Assembly (NCBI GenBank): GCA_041485845.1
Contig: JBGPKH010000207.1
Span: forward strand, 1-12,915
Reading direction: 5' to 3'
DNA: 12,915 nucleotides
Origin: OMOG01 sp041485845
GTDB taxonomy: Bacteria; Acidobacteriota; Terriglobia; Bryobacterales; Bryobacteraceae
Shown: positions 7,606 to 12,915 of the stretch, one piece after another
Position numbering within the stretch: position 1 is the first letter of the stretch
Layout: the number at the start of each line of letters is the position of its first letter
Notes under the pieces: model-generated
Databases searched by the model: none
Told to the model about the DNA's origin: nothing
The model's input: the letters and a program-made list of their open reading frames with translations, nothing else
Translations under genes and position numbers: made by a program

Positions 7606-7745
7606 TGGCCCGCGACTCCGGGCCCCCGGCCCCCAGTCAGCAGTCCCCACCTAGTGGCCCGCGACTCCGGGCCCCCGGCCCCCAGTCAGCAGTCCCCACC
7701 TAGTGGCCCGCGGCTCCGGGCCCCCGGCCCCCAGTCCCCACCCAC
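7606..7745. repeat. Tandem repeat, 49-bp unit, three copies
   Basis: Units run 7606-7654 and 7655-7703 (identical over all 49 bases) and 7704-7745 (42 bp, lacking a 7-base CAGCAGT-like piece). Each begins TGGCCCGCG, has a GGGCCCCCGGCCCCCAG core and ends CCCCACCTAG or CCCCACCCAC. The identity of the first two copies suggests a recent duplication. On the minus strand each unit gives runs of four or five G, so a quadruplex is possible. Confidence 0.85.
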
Positions 7746-7856
7746 TGGCCCGCGGCCCCTGGCTCCCGGCCACTGGCCCGCGGCCCCTGGCTCCCGGCCC
7801 CTGGCCCCCAGTCCCTGGCCCCCGGCCCCCAACTCCCGCCCGCGGACCCCACCGGC
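7746..7856. repeat. Second tandem repeat (28-bp unit, two copies) and C-rich tail
   Basis: Copies at 7746-7773 and 7774-7801 differ at one base. They share the TGGCCCGCGG start of the 49-bp units but continue CCCCTGGCTCCCGGCC. Further CTGGCCCC and CCCGGCCCCC words run on to about 7850. The block reaches to within 30 bases of the kinase start, so the kinase promoter must lie inside or at the edge of it. Confidence 0.75.
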
Positions 7857-7875
7857 TAGGATAAGATCACTGGAG
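7857..7875 (+). promoter_or_regulatory. Candidate -10 box and ribosome binding site of the kinase gene
   Basis: TAGGAT (7857-7862) is the first AT-richer hexamer after the GC repeat block and is a plausible -10 box; the -35 position falls in the C-rich tail and shows no match. GGAG (7872-7875) lies 4 nt before the ATG at 7880 and fixes that start, which also puts the kinase glycine loop at the usual distance from the N-terminus. Confidence 0.4.
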
Positions 7876-7879
7876 TACT

Positions 7880-10800
7880 ATGCCGGTCCCTAATCAGATC
7901 ACTGGGCGTTACGAGATTCGCGGGCGGCTGGGCGAAGGCGGCATGGGGGTTGTCTATGACGCCTACGACAAGGTCGTGAAGCGCAACGTTGCGCTCAAAA
8001 CCCTGCGCGATGCTCCGACCCGGATGGCGCTTGATCTTTTCTACAAAGAATGTAACGTGCTCGCCTCCATGAGCCATCCGAACATTATCGAGATTTTTGA
8101 TATCGGGGAGTTCGAAGAAAATGGCGCGAGCAAGCCCTATTTCGTAATGCCGCTGCTGCCCGGCAAGACGCTGGAGTCCCTGATCAGAACCCGCAGCAGC
8201 CGCTTGACCGTGGAGCGCTGCGTGGAGATGCTCTGCCAGACCTGCCGTGGGCTACAGGCAGCGCACGAGCGCGGGCTGGTGCACCGCGATCTGAAACCGA
8301 GCAACATCTTCGTGATGGATGACGACTCGGTCAAGATCATCGATTTCGGCGTGGCGCACATGGCGGACACTCATTCCACCATCGGGCACAGGGGCACGCT
8401 GCTCTATATGGCGCCGGAGCAGGTCGAGATGAAGCCCGCCACGGCGCTTTCCGATATCTTCTCTCTGGGCGTGGTCTGTTTCGAGACGGTTACGTTGCGC
8501 CACCCCTTCGAGCGGGGGACCGCTTCCGACGTGGCCACAGCCATCCTGAAACACATTCCGCCGCCTGCTTCGGAGCTCAACCCTTCGGTAAATACAACCA
8601 TCGGCCGAGTCATTCACAAGGCCATCGCCAAACAGCCCTGGTACCGCTTCGCGAGTGCCAAGGAAATGAGTGAGGCGCTCGCGAAGGCGCTTCGCAACGA
8701 GCCGGTAGAGGCGTTCGACCCAGGCCGCATCCTGCCGCGGGTCGAGCGCGCCCAGAAGGCTTTGGAGCAGGGAGATTTTCAGTTCGCCGACGAGATTCTC
8801 AGCGAGCTCGAGGCGGAAGGACATGTCGATCCCTCCATGAGCGCGCTGCGCAGGCAGCTCGATCAGGCCCGCCGGCAGAAGGTAATGGCGCAGCTTCTCG
8901 AGAACGCGCGCACCCGCGCCGAGCAGGAGGAATATCCGCTGGCGCTCCAAAAGCTGCAGGAGCTGCTGGCGTTAGACCCGGCCCACGGCGCCGCGCTCGC
9001 GCTGAAGAACACCATCGAGAACAGGCGCAGCGAGCGCAAGATCGAGGAGTGGTTCCGCCTGGCCCACCAGCATATGGAGCAGTTTGCGTTCGGCCATGCG
9101 CGGCAGGCGCTGCAGAACGTGCTGGAACTGAAGCCGGGGGACACGCGGGCTTTCCAGCTCGTGACGGAGGTGGACCGCCGTGAGCAGGAGGCCCTCAGGC
9201 TCCGTCAGGAAAAAGAAGAGCTGTATGCCAAGGCCGTGGAGGCGTGGCAAAGCGGCGAAGTAAGCGTTGCGCTCTCCAAGCTGGAGCGGCTGGTGGACAT
9301 CGACCGGCGCTCGGCTAACATGGCCACCGCTGAGCGTTCCGCGACATTCCAGAATTTCTATAACGAGGTCAGGTCGGAGCACGAAGCCACCCGTAGGGCG
9401 TACGAGCAGGCACGCAAGCACCTCGTCGAGGGCAATCACGATGCGGCCCTGGCGCTCTGTAACGAGCAGCTTGCCCGCCGTCCGGACCAAGCCCTGTTCC
9501 AAGCCCTAAAGCTGGACGTCGAGGAGGCGCAGCGGCAGGAGCTTTCCGCGCGCATTGCCGAAATCGACAGGCGGGTGGAGGCCGAACCCGATCTGGAGAA
9601 GCGGGTCAACGTTCTCGCGGAGGCGTTGGAGCGCCACCCGGGCGAAGCGCATTTCGAGCGCATGCTCCGCACCATGCGGGAAAAACGCGACCTCGTGAAC
9701 TCGATTGTAAGCAGGGCGCACGCCCTCGAAGAACGTGGCCAGTTCAGTGAGTCGCTGGCTCAGTGGGAGATCTTGAAATCCATCTACGGGCAGTACCCCG
9801 GGCTGGATTTCGAAGTGGACCGCATCCGCCGCCGCCGTGACCAGCAACTGCGCGCCGACTCCAAGGCGCGTTGCGTGGAGCAGATCGACTGGCAACTGGG
9901 CGCCGGGGACTTTGCGCGCGCCGGCGAGCTGCTGCGCGAAGCGGCCGTCGAGTTTCCCGGTGACGCCGAACTGGCGGAATTGGCGAAGCTCATCGCGCAG
10001 GGCACCGCCCGCGCGGAAGAGGCCCAGAAACTGCTCGCGGAGGGCCAGGAACTCTGCCGTGCCCGCCGGTTCGAGGAAGGCATTGCGGCACTGCAGCGCG
10101 CCCACGAGCTCGACTCGAAGAATGCGGCCGTGCGCGCCGCGCTCACCGGGACACTCGTCGAGCACGCCCGCGCCAGGCTGGACGAGGACTGGCAAGCGAC
10201 CGAAGACTTGGCCCAGCAGGCATTAAACCTCGATCCGGCCAACGCCCAGGCCAAGAGTCTGCGCACCCTGGCGCTCGACCGCAGGCGTGAAGAGTTCGTG
10301 GACCAGTGCGTGGCGCAGGCGCGCCACTTGCAGGGCGAGGGGCAGACGGAAGCCGCCCTCGACGAGGTGGATCGGGGACTGGCCGAGCATCCGCGTGATT
10401 CCCGCCTTACCCAGCTCCGTACGACCCTCACGAAGGCGCGCACGGAGACGCTGCGCGCGAGCCCCACCGCAAGCATGGCTGCGCCGCCGAAGCCAGTCGA
10501 ACGGCCTGCCGCATTCGATGCGCTTACCGAGACTGTGGCCATGGCTCCCCTACCCCAGCCACCCGAGGTGCCACCGCCGGTTGCCGCGCCCACCGCCGCA
10601 CCCACCGCCGCCGCGCCCGCAGCCGTACCCGCCGCCGCCGCCGCACCCACCACCGCCGCCCCACCCACCGCCGCCGCAACCACCGCCGCCGCACCCACCA
10701 CCGCCGCCGCACCCGCTGCCGCCGCACCCACCGCCGCCGCACCCGCCGCCGCCGCACCGATCCCCGCTCCGCCGGTAATACCGCCCCCGCGGCCCGCCCG

Positions 10801-12577
10801 TAAGTTGTCGCCGCTTGTCGCCGCGGGACTGGTGTCCGCTCTGGTGGTGGGCGGAGCCATCGTCGTGATTACGAAATTGAAGCGGACTCCGCCCGTGGCC
10901 GTGGTTCAACAACCGTCTCCAAGCTTCACTCCACCTCTGATCCCGGCCCCGGTGAAATCGACCCTGCGGGTGCTGGCCGACCTGGATGGCGGAAAAGTCA
11001 TGCTTGACGATACCCAGGCCGGTGAGCTTCAGGATGGTCAGTTTTCCCTTGACAACGTGCCTCCCGGAAAGCACTCGCTGCGCATCGCCGGCGCTTACGC
11101 CCAGGCCAGCATCCAACTGGAAGCGTTCGCGGGCGCCGCTCCCACCGTGGCATCGCTCGCCGCGAAAGAGGTGATCGCCGTCACCGTGGCCAGCCTGGGC
11201 GAAAACGCCCGGGTCCAATCCAGCTCGGGATCGGCCAAGGTGATGGTCGATGGCAAACCGGCCGGCGACACGGGCGCCGGCGGGCTGGACCTCAAGGCTC
11301 TGGCCGTGGGCAATCACGATCTCGCGGTTGGTGAGGGCAAGGACCTGCGGTCCATGGTAGTGGGCATCGGGCCCACCCCCATGCTCACTGTGTTTCTCAA
11401 ATCCGACCGTAATGCCGGAACTCTCGTGCTGTTGACCGCCGAGGACGGCGTCAAGGTATTTGTCGATGGAAAGGAATACCGGCGTCAAACGCAGCGCGGC
11501 CAGTTGCGCATTCCGAACCTCGCTGTAAGAGAGTACGTCGTGCGCGTGGTCAAGGACGGCTTTCTCGAGACTCCGGAACAGCGCGCCTCGATTCGCAAAG
11601 GCGAAGAGCTCAAGCTGGAGTTCAAGCTGCAGCCGGTACCCAGAATGGCCTCCCTGATCATCCAGGGAGCGGTTCCCGGCGCGCAGGTCCTGCTGGACGA
11701 TAACCCCGTCGGAGTCGTGCAGGACGACGGGAGCTTCAGCGCGTCCAGCGTAACGCCGGGCCAGCACGCCGTCGAATTCCGCAAAGTCGCGCACCGTCCC
11801 AAGAAGATCGAGAAGCGGTTCGAGGCAGGGGCTGCCGTGGAGCTGGCCGCGGCCGAGACCGCCATGGAAAAACTTCCCGGTACGCTCAAACTGAAAGTCA
11901 CGCCCGCCGATGCGCGCGTGACCATCGCGCGTGCCGGCGAATCGCCGAGACCTGTGAGCGACTCGATCCTCACCCTGCCGGAAGGCACCTACACGGTCCA
12001 GGCGCAGGCTCCCAATTACGCGGAGCGATACAGCACCGTGGTGCTCGCCGCCGGCGAGACCTGGTCGGTCGAGCTGGCGCTATCCAAGGTCGCGGCCAGT
12101 CCGCGTGGCATGGCCGATTGGGAGGATGCGGCCGGATGGGTCCCGGAGAGTGGCTGGTACGTGCGCAGGGGCGGCAACTTCGTAGCCTATCGCCCCGGCC
12201 AGACCGCGGGTACTTTCGTTTTCGCTGCCGACCTGCGGAAAGGCAGGCGGCTGCAATGGGTGATTGGCCACACCGATGCTAGGAATTACGTCCTCTTCCA
12301 GATGGATAAGAAATTCTTTTATCGGGTCCTCGTGGTCAACGGGAAAGAGACGCAATTGACCAAGGCGCCTTATACGGCGCCCAAAGGCAACGCGCTCAGC
12401 ATTCAAATGGATGTGGCCCCTGACAGCGTGCTGAACAAGCTCTACGACGGATCGAAGTGGATCGTGCTCGATGCCTGGCCCGACCCCGGGAGGCAGTTCG
12501 CGACGGGCCAGTTCGGCTTCGTGGTCCCCGGCGGCGACACGCTGGCAATTTCGAATTTCAGTTTCACGCCAAGGTGA
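7880..12577 (+). CDS. Membrane serine/threonine protein kinase with TPR-like middle, PEGA-like repeats and C-terminal beta-sandwich-like domain
   Basis: The product has 1565 residues. Residues 11-270 form a Hanks-type kinase with all key residues: glycine loop GEGGMG (18-23), Lys40 in VALK, Glu57 in the C helix, HRDLKPSN (catalytic Asp137, Asn142), DFG (155-157) and APE (178-180). Thr164, Ser166, Thr167 and Thr173 in the activation segment are possible autophosphorylation sites. Residues 285-860 are helical, charged and TPR-like, with recurring LALDP, LELKPG and LNLDPANAQ endings. A low-complexity Ala/Pro/Thr linker (about 896-970) leads to one transmembrane helix (978-999). The kinase and TPR part should be cytoplasmic and the rest outside the inner membrane. 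About five PEGA-like beta repeats follow (near 1027-1097, 1098-1175, 1178-1251, 1255-1327, 1333-1402; for example VKVFVDGKEY and LPEGTYTVQAQAPNY). A final 155-residue domain (1410-1565; GWYVRRGGNFVAYRPG, GQFGFVVPGGDTLAISNFSF) resembles a LamG/DUF1080-like jelly roll. The gene stands alone. A role in sensing envelope or glycan ligands is inferred; substrates are unknown. Confidence 0.93.
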   Translation: MPVPNQITGRYEIRGRLGEGGMGVVYDAYDKVVKRNVALKTLRDAPTRMALDLFYKECNVLASMSHPNIIEIFDIGEFEENGASKPYFVMPLLPGKTLESLIRTRSSRLTVERCVEMLCQTCRGLQAAHERGLVHRDLKPSNIFVMDDDSVKIIDFGVAHMADTHSTIGHRGTLLYMAPEQVEMKPATALSDIFSLGVVCFETVTLRHPFERGTASDVATAILKHIPPPASELNPSVNTTIGRVIHKAIAKQPWYRFASAKEMSEALAKALRNEPVEAFDPGRILPRVERAQKALEQGDFQFADEILSELEAEGHVDPSMSALRRQLDQARRQKVMAQLLENARTRAEQEEYPLALQKLQELLALDPAHGAALALKNTIENRRSERKIEEWFRLAHQHMEQFAFGHARQALQNVLELKPGDTRAFQLVTEVDRREQEALRLRQEKEELYAKAVEAWQSGEVSVALSKLERLVDIDRRSANMATAERSATFQNFYNEVRSEHEATRRAYEQARKHLVEGNHDAALALCNEQLARRPDQALFQALKLDVEEAQRQELSARIAEIDRRVEAEPDLEKRVNVLAEALERHPGEAHFERMLRTMREKRDLVNSIVSRAHALEERGQFSESLAQWEILKSIYGQYPGLDFEVDRIRRRRDQQLRADSKARCVEQIDWQLGAGDFARAGELLREAAVEFPGDAELAELAKLIAQGTARAEEAQKLLAEGQELCRARRFEEGIAALQRAHELDSKNAAVRAALTGTLVEHARARLDEDWQATEDLAQQALNLDPANAQAKSLRTLALDRRREEFVDQCVAQARHLQGEGQTEAALDEVDRGLAEHPRDSRLTQLRTTLTKARTETLRASPTASMAAPPKPVERPAAFDALTETVAMAPLPQPPEVPPPVAAPTAAPTAAAPAAVPAAAAAPTTAAPPTAAATTAAAPTTAAAPAAAAPTAAAPAAAAPIPAPPVIPPPRPARKLSPLVAAGLVSALVVGGAIVVITKLKRTPPVAVVQQPSPSFTPPLIPAPVKSTLRVLADLDGGKVMLDDTQAGELQDGQFSLDNVPPGKHSLRIAGAYAQASIQLEAFAGAAPTVASLAAKEVIAVTVASLGENARVQSSSGSAKVMVDGKPAGDTGAGGLDLKALAVGNHDLAVGEGKDLRSMVVGIGPTPMLTVFLKSDRNAGTLVLLTAEDGVKVFVDGKEYRRQTQRGQLRIPNLAVREYVVRVVKDGFLETPEQRASIRKGEELKLEFKLQPVPRMASLIIQGAVPGAQVLLDDNPVGVVQDDGSFSASSVTPGQHAVEFRKVAHRPKKIEKRFEAGAAVELAAAETAMEKLPGTLKLKVTPADARVTIARAGESPRPVSDSILTLPEGTYTVQAQAPNYAERYSTVVLAAGETWSVELALSKVAASPRGMADWEDAAGWVPESGWYVRRGGNFVAYRPGQTAGTFVFAADLRKGRRLQWVIGHTDARNYVLFQMDKKFFYRVLVVNGKETQLTKAPYTAPKGNALSIQMDVAPDSVLNKLYDGSKWIVLDAWPDPGRQFATGQFGFVVPGGDTLAISNFSFTPR
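10556..10789 (+). repeat. In-frame microsatellite-like tract coding the Ala/Pro/Thr linker
   Basis: Inside the kinase gene, short words such as CCCACCGCCG and GCCGCCGCACCC recur imperfectly and encode about 75 residues made almost only of Ala, Pro and Thr (residues about 896-970). It lies just ahead of the transmembrane helix and would act as a flexible spacer. The repetition makes length changes in steps of 3 bases likely between strains. Confidence 0.8.
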
Positions 12578-12586
12578 ACATCACCT
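12572..12586 (+). other. Small stem-loop over the kinase stop codon
   Basis: AGGTGA (12572-12577, containing the TGA stop) and TCACCT (12581-12586) form a 6-bp stem with an ACA loop. No U-tract follows. It is too short to call a terminator with confidence. Confidence 0.3.
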
Positions 12587-12640
12587 GGCCCCGAACCCCT
12601 GGCCTCCGTCCTCGCTCGTGGCCCCGGACCCCGGGTGCAT
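12583..12640. repeat. GC-rich repeat debris after the kinase gene
   Basis: CCTGGCCCCGAACCCCTGGC, GTGGCCCCGGACCCCGGG and similar words resemble the block ahead of the kinase (7332-7856) but do not form regular units. It may be a worn copy of the same repeat family. Confidence 0.45.
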
Positions 12641-12673
12641 GACATGAAAGTGGGATCGCTGGCGTGATGTGGG

Positions 12674-12755
12674 GCAGGCTGGCAGCCTGCGCGGCGGGTT
12701 GTCTACCGCCGCTGTCCGGTGCAAACGCGGCAGTCGGCCGATTGACAATCGGCCG
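12674..12755. repeat. Cluster of three inverted repeats in the 3' intergenic region
   Basis: Three stems follow each other within 82 bases. GCAGGCT/AGCCTGC (12674-12680 and 12684-12690) has a 3-base loop. GCGGCGG/CCGCCGC (12691-12697 and 12706-12712) has an 8-base loop. CGGCCGATTG/CAATCGGCCG (12735-12744 and 12746-12755) is nearly a perfect palindrome around one A. The compact, ordered arrangement looks like a dispersed intergenic (REP/BIME-like) repeat; it could also slow or end transcription from the kinase gene, although no U-tract follows. Confidence 0.6.
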
Positions 12756-12915
12756 CAGCTTAGCAATCTGCCCCTTGACCGGCCAATCTTTCCTCATTTT
12801 TCGTCTGTGGCTCAAACGCCGCCCCCACGCCCCCCACCCCACACCCCCCCACACCACCCTCAGCAACAAAAAGATTTACGGAATCCCAACACATCATCAA
12901 GATAAGAATATCTCA
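12756..12915. other. Non-coding stretch to the right edge
   Basis: No open frame with a protein-like composition was found. A C-rich, nearly G-free tract (about 12820-12862, rich in CCCCCC and CACCCC) is followed by an AT-richer end (12868-12915) containing AAAAAGATTT and GATAAGAATAT. The AT-rich part could be the upstream region of a gene beyond the edge, but no promoter can be fixed. Confidence 0.5.

Noticed and set aside
7606..7801. CRISPR-like array
   Set aside because: The units are directly adjacent with no unique spacers and no cas genes nearby; this is a plain tandem repeat.
10550..11794. Minus-strand frame of 414 codons inside the kinase gene
   Set aside because: Its Gly-rich stretch is only the complement of the Ala/Pro/Thr linker; no start signal or domain supports it.
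12742..12767. Promoter with TTGACA inside the third hairpin
   Set aside because: TTGACA (12742-12747) is exact, but the nearest -10-like word, TAGCAAT, is only 13 bases away and the hexamer is part of the palindrome.
12669..12905. Small plus-strand gene of 78 codons
   Set aside because: It runs through the inverted repeats and the C-rich tract, with a Pro-rich, low-complexity product and no ribosome binding site.

Overview
The window reads as chromosomal DNA of an acidobacterium of the Solibacter/Bryobacter type. This is inferred from the high GC content, a secreted protein ending in the Solibacter-type C-terminal domain (TIGR03437), export-rich carbohydrate-enzyme genes, a very large serine/threonine kinase, and GC-rich intergenic repeats. 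No rRNA, tRNA, CRISPR array, phage gene or plasmid gene was seen.

Layout. (1) Positions 1-571, minus strand: a DUF488 protein gene whose 3' end runs off the left edge. (2) 670-4838, minus strand: two overlapping, probably co-transcribed genes for exported proteins. The upstream one (2547-4838) is a Tat-type protein with an (alpha/alpha)-barrel look. The downstream one (670-2556) is a TIM-barrel-like secreted protein with a TIGR03437 tail. (3) 4866-7307, plus strand: a secreted GH127 (DUF1680) beta-L-arabinofuranosidase with a discoidin/CBM32-like C-terminal module, divergent from the previous pair across only 27 bp. (4) 7308-7879: a gene-free region holding a hairpin, GC-rich tandem repeats (49-bp and 28-bp units), and a 187-bp MITE-like element with 23-bp inverted ends between two CTAG sites. 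(5) 7880-12577, plus strand: a 1565-residue membrane Ser/Thr kinase with a TPR-like helical middle, an Ala/Pro/Thr-rich linker, one transmembrane helix, about five PEGA-like repeats and a terminal beta-sandwich-like domain. (6) 12578-12915: no gene seen; GC-rich repeat debris, two tight hairpins plus a third looser one, a C-rich tract and an AT-richer right edge.

How the genes may work together (inference). The three exported proteins of regions 2-3 look like a small locus for attacking plant-type glycans, most specifically L-arabinofuranosides through GH127. The kinase is separated from them by repeats and probably belongs to a separate envelope-sensing function. The parts most worth a second look are the MITE and its target, the repeat block ahead of the kinase, the kinase ectodomain, and the two exported proteins of uncertain activity. 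No clearly new defence or mobile system was found.
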